Source: Natrinema salifodinae (GTDB taxonomy: Archaea; Halobacteriota; Halobacteria; Halobacteriales; Natrialbaceae). Taken from it: a DNA stretch of 64,000 nucleotides. Location: contig NZ_FOIS01000003.1 in NCBI RefSeq assembly GCF_900110455.1, positions 203,491 to 267,490 of the forward strand, written 5' to 3'. The notes beneath the pieces are model-generated. The model was not told the origin of the DNA, ran no database searches, and worked only from the letters and a program-made list of their open reading frames with translations. Positions 54,167-63,825 of the stretch are shown here, one piece after another. The number at the start of each line of letters is the position of its first letter. Position 1 is the first letter of the stretch. The translations under genes and the position numbers were made by a program.

Positions 54167-54207
54167 AACAGATTAAGTGGCCGCCGCGGAATGTCCCCGG
54201 CAACTGA

Positions 54208-55407
54208 ATGTCCGACTCGATGGATTACTTCGGCAGCGAAAACGAGATCTTCCGGAACAAGGAACTCCTGCAGGTCTCGCACCTCCCCGACGGCGACCGG
54301 ATCATCGGCCGCGAGGACGAACTGACCAACCTTGCGAACGCGATCAAACCCGCCACGCGCGGGAATACGCCGAACAACGTCCTCGTCTACGGGAAGACGG
54401 GCACCGGCAAGTCCCTCTGTTCGAAGTTCATCACCAACCAGGCCGTCGAGCGCGCGAAGGGCAACGACGTCTCGATCGGCGTCGCCTACGTCGACTGCTT
54501 ACAGGAGTCGACGGAGACCCAGGCCGTCCAGTCGGCCGGTCACCAGCTGAACGACCAGGCGGCGACGGACATCTCGATCCCCCATTCGGGGCTGAGCACC
54601 TCGGAGTACTACCGGCGGCTGTGGCGGATCGTCGACAACCGGTACGACGTCGCGCTGATCATCTTAGACGAGGTGGACAAGATCGAGGACGACGACATCC
54701 TGATGCAGCTCTCGCGGGCGGTCGAGTCGGGGAAACTCACCGAGAGCACGATCGGCGTCATCGGCATCTCGAACAAGGTCCGCTACAAGGACTCGTTAGA
54801 CGAGCGGATCAAATCGAGCCTCTGTGAGCGCGAGTACGTTTTCTCGCCGTACGACGCGACCCAGATCCGGGAGATTCTCCGGTCGCGCGGCGACGCGTTC
54901 CACGAGGGGGTCCTCGAGGACGGCGTCGTGCCCCGCGTCGCCGCGCTGGCCGCCCGGGAACACGGCGACGCGCGGAAGGCGATCGACATCCTCCGCTTTG
55001 CTGGCGAGATCGCCGAGGAGAACGACTTCGAGACTGTCACGGAGAACTGCGTCGACCAGGCCCACGAGCGCGAGGAGACCAGCCGCCTGGCCGAACTCAT
55101 CTCCAAGAGCCCGAGCCACGCGAAATTGGTCCTCGAAGCGATGGCGCTGCTCACCCAGCAAAAGGAGGGCGACAACGCGCCGGTGACGACGAACGAGGCC
55201 TACGACCTCTACAAGCGCCTGTGCGAGCGCGATCAGTCCGAGCACCTGAAGCTCCGGCGGGTGCGGGACATCCTCTCGGAGCTCGAGTTCCTCTCGATCA
55301 TCGACCAGGAGCGCAAGTGGGCCGGCAGGGGGAAGGGCAACTACATGGAGAATCGGCTGATCGACGATCCGGAGGTTATCATCGCCGCGTGTAACGAGTC
55401 CGAGTAG
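54208..55407 (+). CDS. orc: Orc1/Cdc6 replication initiator
   Basis: 399 residues. AAA+ ATPase with Walker A YGKTGTGKS (G62-S69), Walker B LIILDEVDK near 155, sensor 1 VIGISNK, and a C-terminal winged helix (about 300-395: LLTQQKEGD...VRDILSELEFLSIIDQERKWAGRGKGNY) that binds ORBs. It should bind the adjacent repeats and open the origin. GATTAAG about 33 bases upstream may be its TATA-like box, placing transcription inside the origin. Haloarchaea have many orc paralogues; which one this is cannot be told. Confidence 0.95.
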   Translation: MSDSMDYFGSENEIFRNKELLQVSHLPDGDRIIGREDELTNLANAIKPATRGNTPNNVLVYGKTGTGKSLCSKFITNQAVERAKGNDVSIGVAYVDCLQESTETQAVQSAGHQLNDQAATDISIPHSGLSTSEYYRRLWRIVDNRYDVALIILDEVDKIEDDDILMQLSRAVESGKLTESTIGVIGISNKVRYKDSLDERIKSSLCEREYVFSPYDATQIREILRSRGDAFHEGVLEDGVVPRVAALAAREHGDARKAIDILRFAGEIAEENDFETVTENCVDQAHEREETSRLAELISKSPSHAKLVLEAMALLTQQKEGDNAPVTTNEAYDLYKRLCERDQSEHLKLRRVRDILSELEFLSIIDQERKWAGRGKGNYMENRLIDDPEVIIAACNESE

Positions 55408-55443
55408 TGGCGTCGAAACTCCTGACGCGGCCCGAGAGTCGAG

Positions 55444-55800
55444 TCACAGGAGTTCGCGCACGTCCGAGTACCACATGTCGTGGTAGTCGACGTGGCCCAC
55501 TCGGCGCGCGATCGCGACCGCTAAGGAGTGCCAGCAGCGTTCGGTCGGATCGTCCGCGTCGAGGTTGTACTCGCTGTCCTTGCAGGTACAGCCGCCGTCT
55601 TCGACGATGTACTCCTCTTTGTAGCCGACGACGATCGTGAAATCTCGGTAGGCCTTCACCCGATTTTCGCCCACCGCCTCGATGGCGCGGACCCCGCGGT
55701 CGCCGTGGATCTGCGAAATATCATCGACGATCTCCGGCGTTAGCTCGCCGGTCTCCTCGAGGGCAGCCTGCCATCGCTCGACGGGATTGGCCTCCGACAC
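55444..55800 (-). CDS. SWIM zinc-finger protein
   Basis: 118 residues. The C-terminal part has the SWIM C-x-C...C-x-H pattern (GGCTCKDSEYN, then RCWHSLAVAIA). The centre (EAVGENRVKAYRDFTIVVGYKEEYIV) is the strand pair that precedes the zinc finger. SWIM domains bind DNA or proteins; archaeal ones have been linked with recombination partners in some lineages, but nothing here proves this. GTG at 55800 is preferred, because GTAAAATC lies 26 bases upstream and the earlier codons look unlike protein. Confidence 0.8.
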   Translation of the reverse strand: MSEANPVERWQAALEETGELTPEIVDDISQIHGDRGVRAIEAVGENRVKAYRDFTIVVGYKEEYIVEDGGCTCKDSEYNLDADDPTERCWHSLAVAIARRVGHVDYHDMWYSDVRELL

Positions 55801-56033
55801 GTCCGTGACTGTGCACCGGACTGTAAAATCGGTTTGGTTGTGCGGCCACGCGGACGGACGATCGATGGGATAATCGATGTCTCGAGGCGCGCTTCCACGC
55901 GGTTCGTCTCGGCGTTGCTGTCGGTATCGATCCGGGAATCGTTTCAGTCGCCGTGACACGTCGAACGGAGCGATATTCGGTCAATTCGACGGTTAGCGTA
56001 ACCCGAAAATAGTCGCCGCACTGAGTCTCTCTA

Positions 56034-57260
56034 ATGGGCGACCGGCATCGACTCACGACCGCTGTCAGGGGACGCGGGACGATCGCGGCCCTCGGAGCGC
56101 TGTACGTTGCGCTCGCGTTCGGCTGGGCGTTCGGACAGCTGGCCGCCGGCCATCCGATTTCGAACGTGGCGCTCGTCGCCGCCTTCATCGGCGTCCCCGG
56201 CCTGATCCTCCTGTACGGCGCCTATCGAGTACCGCGCACCGACGTTCGACCCGAGTTCTTCTCGACGATCGCGACGTGGTGTCTCGGCGGAGCGGGACTG
56301 TTGCTCGGCATGCTCGCCCTCTACCAGCTCGAGCCCGCCGAGAGCGTGAGCAATCCGTTGCGGGCTGCGCTCGTGCTCACGGCGTTCGGCGCCGCCGCGG
56401 GGTTCGGCGTCGGCGTCAACGACGCCCTGGCGAAGACGCGGGCACACGAGATCGAGCAGCGGAATCGGGAACTGAAGCGAGTAAAGCGGGAACTCGACGA
56501 AACGGTCGCTCGGCTCGAGGCGGCTAACCGGGAGTTCGAGGAATCGAACGAGCGCCTCGAACAGTTCGCCTACGCGGCCTCCCACGACCTCCAGGAACCC
56601 CTGCGGATGGTCTCGAGTTACCTCACGCTCGTCGAGAACCGGTACGGCGACGATCTCGACGCTGACGGCCGGGAGTTCATCGCGTTCGCCGTCGACGGCG
56701 CCAACCGCATGCGCGAGATGATCGACGGCCTGCTGGCGTACTCGCGGATCGAAACACAGGGGGAGCCGTTCGAACCCGTCGACCTTGACGCGGTGTTCGA
56801 GGACGTCGAGACGGACCTCCGCATCCAGATCGTCGAAAGCGATGCTACTCTCGAGATACCCTCGTTACCGACCGTCTCGGGCGACAGCAACCAGCTGCGG
56901 CAACTGTTTCAGAATCTGGTGTCGAACGCCATCGAGTACAGCGGCGACGACCCGCCGCGAGTGACCGTCGCCGCCGAGCGAAACGGATCACACTGGACGA
57001 TCTCGGTCGAGGACGAGGGAATCGGCATCGATCCGGCGGACGCTGACCGCATCTTCGACGTCTTCCAGCGGCTGCACGGCCGCGAGGAGTACGACGGGAC
57101 GGGGCTCGGACTCGCGCTCTGCGAGCGGATCGTCGAACGCCACGGCGGCGACATCTGGGTCGACGCCGAACCGGGCGAGGGATCGACGTTCTCGGTGACG
57201 CTGCCGGCTGCCGATTCGGAGAGCGACGCCTCGCAGCCGGTCAGCGCCGGCGAGCCCTGA
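56034..57260 (+). CDS. Membrane sensor histidine kinase
   Basis: 408 residues. Four hydrophobic segments (about 15-36, 42-64, 76-97, 108-129), a coiled coil (about 135-180), then a HisKA domain of the phytochrome-type with H184 in YAASHDLQEPLRM. The HATPase has N-box NLVSNAIEY, G1 EDEGIGID, and G2 GTGLGLALCERIVERHGG. There is no HAMP or PAS domain. No response regulator is adjacent, so the partner and signal are unknown. AAAATAG about 26 bases before the ATG suggests a leaderless single gene. Confidence 0.92.
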   Translation: MGDRHRLTTAVRGRGTIAALGALYVALAFGWAFGQLAAGHPISNVALVAAFIGVPGLILLYGAYRVPRTDVRPEFFSTIATWCLGGAGLLLGMLALYQLEPAESVSNPLRAALVLTAFGAAAGFGVGVNDALAKTRAHEIEQRNRELKRVKRELDETVARLEAANREFEESNERLEQFAYAASHDLQEPLRMVSSYLTLVENRYGDDLDADGREFIAFAVDGANRMREMIDGLLAYSRIETQGEPFEPVDLDAVFEDVETDLRIQIVESDATLEIPSLPTVSGDSNQLRQLFQNLVSNAIEYSGDDPPRVTVAAERNGSHWTISVEDEGIGIDPADADRIFDVFQRLHGREEYDGTGLGLALCERIVERHGGDIWVDAEPGEGSTFSVTLPAADSESDASQPVSAGEP

Positions 57261-57323
57261 GACGCACCGACGAGGACCGACCGAGACCACACCGTTTTTC
57301 GCCCGTTACCGTCGAGAGGTGGT

Positions 57324-58445
57324 ATGCGCGTCACCGAGGGCGGGGTCGAACTCGAGGTCCCCGGCGAGCAGACCGACGGCGTCGAGGAGGCGGTGTTCTA
57401 CAACCCGCGACAGGAACTGAATCGCGATCTGACGATCGCGACGCTGCGAGCCTATTGCGACCGCGAGGAGCGCGCCGAGTCGTACCTCGACGCGATGACG
57501 GCGAGCGGCATCCGCGGCGTCCGGGCCGCCGCCGACGGCTGGGACGTGACCTGCTGTGACGTCAACGAGGACGCGATCGAACTCGCCCGGGACAACCTCG
57601 AACGGAACGACTGCGAGGACCAGGCGACCGTCGAGCACCGCAACGTCAACGCCCTCATGCACGACTCGACGTTCGACGTGATCGACCTCGATCCCTACGG
57701 CACGCCGATGCCGTTCGCCGACGCGGCGTTCGCGAACTGCCGGGACCTCGTTTGCGTCACCGCGACCGACACCGCGCCCATGTGTGGCGCCCACTTCAAC
57801 AGCGGCGTCCGGTCGTACTCGGCGGTCCCCCGAAACACGGACTACCACGCGGAGATGGGCGTTCGGATCCTCGTCTCCGCGCTCGCCCGCAGCGCCGCGC
57901 GGTTCGACGTCGGCGTCGAGCCGATCCTGACTCACGCGACCAGCCACTACGTCCGAACCTACCTCGAACTCGAGCACAAGCCGACCGCGGCGGACGCCGC
58001 AATCGACGAGTTAGGCCACCTCTATCACTGCGAAGACTGCCTCTACCGGGAGGCCGATCCGGGACTGATCGCCGACCCGCTCGAGACGTGTCCTCACTGC
58101 GGCGGGAATCGCATGCTCACCGCCGGGCCGGTCTGGCTCGGTCCGGTACGGGACCCCGAGTTCGTCGCGGCGGTCCGCGCGGAGGTCCCGGACACCTTCG
58201 GAACCGCCGACAACGCGCGGGACCTCTGCGAGACGCTCGAAGCGGAACTCGACGAACCGACCCACTACGACCAGCACAAGCTCTGTCGGCAGTGGGGCCT
58301 GCCCGCCAACGCGATGGACGAGTTCCTGGCCGACCTGCGCGACGCGGGCTACGCAGCCTCGCGGGCCCACTACGGCGGGACGACGTTCAAGACGGACGCC
58401 AGCGTGAGCGAGATCCGTGCGGCGACCGAGGAGAATCTGGACTGA
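57324..58445 (+). CDS. trm1: tRNA (guanine(26)-N(2))-dimethyltransferase
   Basis: 373 residues. Trm1 methylates G26 of tRNAs with SAM. Family features: [19 protein letters not shown] at about 22, [26 protein letters not shown], the catalytic [26 protein letters not shown], and a C-terminal zinc ribbon ([10 protein letters not shown], then [10 protein letters not shown]). Length is as in other archaea. CGTTTTTC about 30 bases upstream supports the start. Confidence 0.95.
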   Translation: MRVTEGGVELEVPGEQTDGVEEAVFYNPRQELNRDLTIATLRAYCDREERAESYLDAMTASGIRGVRAAADGWDVTCCDVNEDAIELARDNLERNDCEDQATVEHRNVNALMHDSTFDVIDLDPYGTPMPFADAAFANCRDLVCVTATDTAPMCGAHFNSGVRSYSAVPRNTDYHAEMGVRILVSALARSAARFDVGVEPILTHATSHYVRTYLELEHKPTAADAAIDELGHLYHCEDCLYREADPGLIADPLETCPHCGGNRMLTAGPVWLGPVRDPEFVAAVRAEVPDTFGTADNARDLCETLEAELDEPTHYDQHKLCRQWGLPANAMDEFLADLRDAGYAASRAHYGGTTFKTDASVSEIRAATEENLD

Positions 58446-58595
58446 ACGCCACTCAGCTCGGTCCCGATAGAATACTACCCCTATCGCGTCAAAAGGGCCA
58501 TATTCCGTCCGGACTGCGAATTGCCTCGCCGTAACGGGGCGTTGCAGTGTCGTGCTATGTGATTACATATTTATCTCCTCGTAGAAACGCGACGC

Positions 58596-59891
58596 GTGAT
58601 CGACAGACGGGAATTCGAACTGACCGGGCGGGCCGTCCGGCTCGCCAGGGGCGAACAGCTAACGTTGCTCGCGGCCGGCGTCGCGTTCTACGGGTTCATC
58701 TCGCTCGTCCCGCTGATGTTGCTCGCGCTGGGGATCGCCGCGTCGATCGGCGGCGAGGCCCTCGCGATCCGGCTCACCGAAGGTGCCGAAGACGTCCTCA
58801 CGCCGGCGGCCAGGCAACTGCTCGCCGAGACGCTCGTCGACGAGACCGGCCGGCAGAGTGCGACCGTCGCCGGCGTTCTCGGACTGCTGTGGGGGGCGAG
58901 TCGGGTGCTTCGCGGACTCGACCGGGCCTTCTCGAAAGTGTACGGGACCGTCGGCTCGAAGTCGCTGCTCGACACGTTCTGGGACGCGACGCTCGTCTCG
59001 CTGGTCATCGCCGCCGGTCTGGCGCTGGTCGGCGCCCTCGAGTTCGCGATTCGGATCGTTCCGGGGACGGGCCTGGCGGTCGTCGGCCAGCTGTTCGTCG
59101 TGTTGGGACTGTTCGCGACGTTCCTGCCGCTGTATATCGTCTTTCCGGACGCGAACGTCGGCTTTCGCGAGGCGGTTCCGGGATCGGTCGTCGCCGCCGT
59201 CGGCTGGTACGTGCTGAGTCACGCGTTCTCGCTGTACGCTACTCTGATCGGCGAGTACGCGATCTACGGCGCGCTCGGGGCCGTGTTTCTCGTCTTAATC
59301 TGGCTCTACGTCGGCGCGATCATCCTGGTTTTCGGGGCGGTACTCAACGCCGTCCTCGCCGACCGTGAAGTGGATCGGCAGCTACAAAGTCCCGGCGGAC
59401 GACAGGTCCCGACAGAAGCGATGACCGACGACGCCACGGGTGCCGACGAGGGGGCCACGGAGGACCGCACCGGCGATCACGCGGCGAGAGGCCGCGCGAG
59501 CGCCCGAACCCGCGATCGGGCGGACGATCCGGAAGCCCTCCGCGAGGAGATCGAGCGGCTGCGCGACCGCGTCGACGAGTTCGAGGACGACGTCGAGGAC
59601 CGCACTGTCAGGAAGGAGTCCCTCGAGAGCGAACTCAAACGCTACGTCCGCCGCCGCGCCCGACGCGGTCACGCGCGCGACTGGGGTCCGTACCTCGTCT
59701 TGCTGTACGGGACCGCGATGTCGATCGCGGCGTTTTACTTCCTCTCGGGCGGCTGGGCGATCCTCGCGATGTTCGTCGTCTGGACGTCAACGCTCGGCGT
59801 CTACGTGCTGATGGTGCTGTTCGGCTTCGGGATCGGCGTACTCGGACTTCCGGGTCGCCTGCGCGATCTGATCGGCGAGCGCCGTTCCTGA
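58596..59891 (+). CDS. YihY/virulence factor BrkB family membrane protein with C-terminal extension
   Basis: 431 residues. The first 265 carry the six-segment YihY domain (AGVAFYGFISLVPLMLLAL; LRGLDRAFSKVYGT; FGAVLNAVLADRE). A charged linker with a coiled coil (about 300-350: EALREEIERLRDRVDEFEDDVEDR) leads to two more membrane segments (about 365-420). The extension is unusual for YihY proteins. Function of the family is unsettled, and the old RNase BN name is wrong for it. GTG start at 58596 with CATATTTATC 26 bases upstream. Confidence 0.86.
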   Translation: MIDRREFELTGRAVRLARGEQLTLLAAGVAFYGFISLVPLMLLALGIAASIGGEALAIRLTEGAEDVLTPAARQLLAETLVDETGRQSATVAGVLGLLWGASRVLRGLDRAFSKVYGTVGSKSLLDTFWDATLVSLVIAAGLALVGALEFAIRIVPGTGLAVVGQLFVVLGLFATFLPLYIVFPDANVGFREAVPGSVVAAVGWYVLSHAFSLYATLIGEYAIYGALGAVFLVLIWLYVGAIILVFGAVLNAVLADREVDRQLQSPGGRQVPTEAMTDDATGADEGATEDRTGDHAARGRASARTRDRADDPEALREEIERLRDRVDEFEDDVEDRTVRKESLESELKRYVRRRARRGHARDWGPYLVLLYGTAMSIAAFYFLSGGWAILAMFVVWTSTLGVYVLMVLFGFGIGVLGLPGRLRDLIGERRS

Positions 59892-60002
59892 ATCCGCCGA
59901 CGACCGATACCGTCAATACCGTTCCGGCTCCTTCTCGGCGGCCCCGTCCGTTCTCGGCACCGATTCACAGCCGCTCGCGATCCGCTCGGTCCGCAAGCGT
60001 CG

Positions 60003-60806
60003 TCACTGCCGCGTGCGGGCGGCCTGGCGAACGAACCGTCGCACGCGGTCCGTGTACGTCGCCGGCCGGTGGAGGTTACAGATGTGGCCGGCGTCGGCCA
60101 GCACTTCGACGCGGCCGTCTCGTGCCGCCGCAGCGTGGGCCTGCTCGCCGCGGCGCATGAGTTTGTCGTTCTCCCCGTTGAGGATCAGCGTCGAGCCGGG
60201 ATAGGTCGAGAGCGCGCCCCGGAAGTCCTCTCCCGCGATGTCCGGGCCTGCGTCGCCGAACTGCTTGGGATAAAACCCCGAATCGATGATCTCCCGCTCG
60301 ATGTCCGGCGGGAGGTTCCGGTTGCGGACCCAGCGCGCGGCGAGTTTCTCCACGGCCCGCTTCCCGAGGTCGGGTTTCGTCAGGAGTCTCGCCAGGCCGC
60401 CGGTCAGTCGCGTCCCGAGTTCCATCGTATTCACCGGATTCACGCTGCTGCCGGACAACACCAGCGCGTCGACCTCGCCGGGGAAGCGGTAGGCGTACTC
60501 CGTGACGGTGTAGCCGCCGAGCGACAGCCCGACGAGCACCGCCGAGCCGTCGGTGTATCGCTCGATGACGTCCGAGACGACGTCGATCGCCGGCTCCATT
60601 CGAAACGGCTTGCCGGCGCGGGCACCGTGCCCCGGGAGATCCGGCGCGACGACGTGAAAGTCCTCGGCGAGTTCCCGTTGCTGGGGCAGCCACATCTTTC
60701 GCGTGAACATCGCGCCGTGTACGAACACGATCGACTGTGCGTTCGACGGACCGGCGACGTCGACTCCCGTATCATCGCCGCCGGCACCCTCGCCTGGCCG
60801 TGCCAT
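60003..60806 (-). CDS. Alpha/beta hydrolase
   Basis: 267 residues. The fold shows SIVFVHGAMFTRKMW (oxyanion HG), the nucleophile elbow GLSLGG with S95, acid residue probably in LILNGENDKLM, and catalytic His in DAGHICNLHRP. Its relatives include haloperoxidase-like and esterase-like hydrolases of the MhpC type; substrate unknown. The ATG at 60806 is chosen over 60824, since the first 6 residues of the longer form add nothing conserved. Convergent with the BrkB gene. Confidence 0.87.
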   Translation of the reverse strand: MARPGEGAGGDDTGVDVAGPSNAQSIVFVHGAMFTRKMWLPQQRELAEDFHVVAPDLPGHGARAGKPFRMEPAIDVVSDVIERYTDGSAVLVGLSLGGYTVTEYAYRFPGEVDALVLSGSSVNPVNTMELGTRLTGGLARLLTKPDLGKRAVEKLAARWVRNRNLPPDIEREIIDSGFYPKQFGDAGPDIAGEDFRGALSTYPGSTLILNGENDKLMRRGEQAHAAAARDGRVEVLADAGHICNLHRPATYTDRVRRFVRQAARTRQ

Positions 60807-60890
60807 AGTCGTCGGACGTATCACGGAGAGCGACTTAGTACGGTACCCCGCACAGTACGGCGCGATCGGACACTGGGACTGGACGTGTGG

Positions 60891-61685
60891 CTACTCGTCT
60901 TCGTCGGTGTCAGAATCGGAATCGGAATCGGAATCGAGGTCGGCGTCCGCGAGCCGTTCCGTTTCGGGACCGCCCTCGACGTCCTCCGCGCCGTCCTCGG
61001 TCGTCGGCCCTCGTGCGGTCGACTCCGTCTCGCGGAGCGCGTCTGGATCGACCGCGGCGTCGGTCCGATTCGTGTCCTCCGACGGATCGACGGCCGCGTC
61101 CGTCCGCTGGGTTTCCTCACCGGGGTCGACTGCGGCGTCGGTTCGCCGTCTGTCTTCATCGCGATCCACTGCGGCGTCGGTGCGCCGAGCGTCACCGCCG
61201 TCGGGTCCCGAATCGCGGTCGGTTAGTTCGGTCGGATCGACCTCCGCGCCGCGACTGCGCTTCTCGACCTGTGCTACCTCGTCGGCGGCCTCGAACTCGT
61301 CGCCTTCGGCCATGTCGTCGGCGATCTCCGTCTCGTCGATCCCGCTCGCGCCGCCGGCGGGCTCCGTCTCCGGGCCCCGATCTGCTCCGTCCGATGGCGC
61401 CGTGCGTTCGGCGCTCGTTCCGGGATCCGACTCGTCTCGAATCGGTAACGCCCCGTCGAGCCGAACCGCGTCGTCGGTGACGTCCCGAACCGACTCGTGA
61501 TCGAGGCGGACCGTCACCTCGGCGCCTTTCTCCCAGCCTAGCGAGGACTTGACCGAGTCGACGACCGTCGGGTCCGGCCTGACGTGAGCGACGTCGCCCT
61601 CGGCCGCCGCGACGACCCCGACGGTCTCGCCGTTGTCGTTCTCGACGGATTTGCCGACGTCGTCGTCGGTAAACGTGGCACACAT
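60891..61685 (-). CDS. Small N-terminal barrel-like domain with 13-residue repeats and acidic tail
   Basis: 264 residues. Residues 1-80 (FTDDDVGKSVENDNGETVGVVAAAEGDVAHVRPDP...VTDDAVRL) resemble haloarchaeal PRC-barrel-like proteins. From about 165, four exact-period 13-residue repeats start RTDAAVD, followed by an acidic Ser/Asp tail (DSDSDSDSD). No catalytic motif or membrane segment. It probably binds RNA, metals or a protein through the barrel; the repeats look disordered. The ATG at 61685 is preferred over 61712, which precedes the barrel. Confidence 0.68.
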   Translation of the reverse strand: MCATFTDDDVGKSVENDNGETVGVVAAAEGDVAHVRPDPTVVDSVKSSLGWEKGAEVTVRLDHESVRDVTDDAVRLDGALPIRDESDPGTSAERTAPSDGADRGPETEPAGGASGIDETEIADDMAEGDEFEAADEVAQVEKRSRGAEVDPTELTDRDSGPDGGDARRTDAAVDRDEDRRRTDAAVDPGEETQRTDAAVDPSEDTNRTDAAVDPDALRETESTARGPTTEDGAEDVEGGPETERLADADLDSDSDSDSDTDEDE

Positions 61686-61775
61686 ACGTCGCGCTATCAG
61701 CACCCGCGGCAAGCCCGTGGTGCCTGCAACGGCCGGCCGAACGACCCGGCCGTCGATGCCGGTCGCAACCCCGCG

Positions 61776-62870
61776 TCAGTCGATCGGGAACCGCAACAGC
61801 GCCCCGACGCCGTCGAACGCCTCGACGAACCGCTCGCCGTCGGGAAAGTCGTCCGGGACGACGACCGTCTCGCCGCCCTGGTCGACCGTGCGGTCGCCGA
61901 GTTCCTGCAGCTCTCGTCCCTCGAGCGCCGTCGAGAGCAACAGCGTCTCGACCGCGTCGTACTCGAGGGCGTCGTCGACCTCGTCGACCCCGTAGGCGAC
62001 GGGCTCATCGTCGTCGCGAACGCCCTCGAAGAACGTCTCGAGCGTTTCGCGGACGTCCCGCCGATCGCGCTCGTCGATGGCCTGTTCGCCCTTCTCCGCG
62101 AGCTGTCGCAGCCCCTGTTCGGTGGCGTACTCGACGGCGAACTCGCCGACCAGCGCGTCTTCGAGTCGGTGGTCGAGGTCGGCCTCCTCGCGGAAGTTCT
62201 CGACCGTTCCCGTGGTGCCTCCGAGCAGCATTCCGTCGATTCCGTCTTCGTCTCCGCCCCCGCTGTCAAGAAACTCGAGTTCGGCGCGCTCGGCGACCTC
62301 GTCGAAGAAGTCCCGTTTCTGCCGTTCGCGGTCGCGTTCGAACCGCTCGGCCGACTGGCCGCCGGCGCTCGATTTCCCGGGCACGTCGCTGTCGAACGTC
62401 TCGACGGGTTCGACGCCCTCGTCGTCCAGCCGACCCAGCGCGGCCCCGCCGCGCTCGACGACGACCAGGCCGTAGGTCGACTCGGGTTCGGTAACGTCCT
62501 CGAGCGGTGTGAGATCGAACTCGTTTCCGTGTTCGTATCGCGACTCCTCGATCGGGATCGGGAGGTCGTCGAAGGTCGCGGTCACGAGATCCCTGTCGAC
62601 GACGCCGGCGTAGATCGCCAGGCCGTTGTCCGGAATGTCGTCGTACTCGTTTAGCCGACTCCGGACCGTTTCGAGGGCGTCGACCAGCGGCGTGGGGAAC
62701 GACCGCTCGTCGAGTTGAGTCGCCTCGGCGTAGTCGGTTTCGACGGGCTGGCGGGCCTCGCCGATCGATTCGTCGGGCCTGACGGTCACCGTGACGAGCA
62801 CGTCGCGGTCGGCGGACGCGTTCGAGAGGCGGGCGAGTCGCTCGTGGAGTTCGTAGTTCGCGAGAGACAT
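61776..62870 (-). CDS. Vms1/Ankzf1-eRF1-like protein with GGQ motif
   Basis: 364 residues. It is an eRF1-family relative: the middle region has AGGQSAERFERDRERQKRDFFDEV with G170-G171-Q172, the motif that reaches the ribosomal peptidyl-transferase centre. The C-terminal region (LEYDAVETLLLSTALEG) matches the third eRF1-like domain. It lacks the stop-codon-reading NIKS domain of aRF1. This combination suits peptidyl-tRNA cleavage on stalled subunits, as in Vms1. It is an independent gene between the barrel protein and dcd. Confidence 0.85.
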   Translation of the reverse strand: MSLANYELHERLARLSNASADRDVLVTVTVRPDESIGEARQPVETDYAEATQLDERSFPTPLVDALETVRSRLNEYDDIPDNGLAIYAGVVDRDLVTATFDDLPIPIEESRYEHGNEFDLTPLEDVTEPESTYGLVVVERGGAALGRLDDEGVEPVETFDSDVPGKSSAGGQSAERFERDRERQKRDFFDEVAERAELEFLDSGGGDEDGIDGMLLGGTTGTVENFREEADLDHRLEDALVGEFAVEYATEQGLRQLAEKGEQAIDERDRRDVRETLETFFEGVRDDDEPVAYGVDEVDDALEYDAVETLLLSTALEGRELQELGDRTVDQGGETVVVPDDFPDGERFVEAFDGVGALLRFPID

Positions 62871-63052
62871 GCGTAGCAGGGAGTCGTTTCTGTCGCCGCA
62901 CCGTCGACGGGTCGAGAGCGGTCGCGCGGCGTAACGGGTCCGCCGTCGTGACGTCGCGTCCCGAACGTCGCAGTGAGGTAGATACCAGCGGTTACGAACG
63001 GCCCGGGGTTGAACTCCCTGCCGGCGTGTTCAGCCCCCGTTCGACGTCGTAT

Positions 63053-63655
63053 TCACTCGTCGCGGCCGAGCTGATCGCCGCCGAACTCGTGGTCGCTCTG
63101 GATGCGCGAGGCCTGGGGGCCGTCCTGGTCCTGATACTTCGAGCCGCGCTCGCTGCCGTAGGGCCGTTCCGCTTCGGTCTTGAGCTCCGTGAAGGTGAGC
63201 TGCGAGATGCGCATGCCGGGCGTCAGCGCGACCGGCGCGGTGCCGAGGTTCGAGAGCTCGAGCGTGATCTGGCCCCTGTATCCGGGGTCGCAGAGGCCGG
63301 CCGTGGCGTGGACGACGACGGCGAGCCGGCCCAGGGAGGAGCGGCCCTCGACGTGGGCGATCAGGTCCGCCGGGATCTCGACGCGCTCGTGGGTCGTCCC
63401 GAGCACGAAGTCGCCGGGATGGAGGATGAAATCGTCGCCCTCGTCGACGATCGTCTCGGTGACGTACTCGTCGACCTCCTGTTCGGAGTTGGGATGGATA
63501 CACGGGATGTTCGTCCGCTGGAACTCGAGGAACTCTCGGCCCAGCCGGAGATCGACGCTCGCGGGCTGGATCTGCAGTTTCGGCTCGTCCAGGGGCTCGA
63601 CGACGAGATCGCCGTCCTCGAGTCGATCGAGGATGTCCGCGTCGGAGAGGATCAT
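63053..63655 (-). CDS. dcd: dCTP deaminase
   Basis: 200 residues. Dcd/dUTPase trimer fold: [46 protein letters not shown] (catalytic Glu region and trimer interface), [20 protein letters not shown], and the C-terminal Gly/Ser-rich arm. It makes dUMP precursors (dUTP, or dUMP directly if bifunctional). The C-terminal [15 protein letters not shown] tail is probably the flexible lid. Confidence 0.94.
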   Translation of the reverse strand: MILSDADILDRLEDGDLVVEPLDEPKLQIQPASVDLRLGREFLEFQRTNIPCIHPNSEQEVDEYVTETIVDEGDDFILHPGDFVLGTTHERVEIPADLIAHVEGRSSLGRLAVVVHATAGLCDPGYRGQITLELSNLGTAPVALTPGMRISQLTFTELKTEAERPYGSERGSKYQDQDGPQASRIQSDHEFGGDQLGRDE

Positions 63656-63825
63656 ACCGGGTAGGAGCGAACCAGGCTTCCTAAATTATCCGATCCGATT
63701 GCGGTCCGATCGTGATTCGATCCCAATCAGATCGCGGCGACGGGTATCCGGCGATCGGTCGAGAAGCCGGACGCTCCCGCCATCGGCCACAATCGATTAT
63801 ACGGACGCATCCCGAAGGGCGTCCC

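Larger units (their letters stand above)
53193..54207. other. Predicted chromosomal replication origin (gene-free region upstream of orc1/cdc6)
   Basis: About 1 kb with no credible gene between hisH and orc1/cdc6. It contains seven origin-recognition-box-like repeats (separate entry), one inverted at the left and six on the right, around an AT-rich segment at about 53555-53660. Left of it is a block of degenerate tandem repeats (53240-53400). Haloarchaeal origins have exactly this layout: inverted ORBs with a G-run flanking a duplex-unwinding element beside a cdc6 gene. Some frames stay open through the repeats only because the repeat length is a multiple of little else; the peptides are low-complexity. 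Confidence 0.82.

Noticed and set aside
53855-54325. Open frames through the origin repeats (peptides with IQRHRGV or YSGTEG repeats)
   Set aside because: The repeated peptides are only translations of the ORB repeats, the composition is not haloarchaeal, and the frame runs into orc1/cdc6 in the wrong phase.
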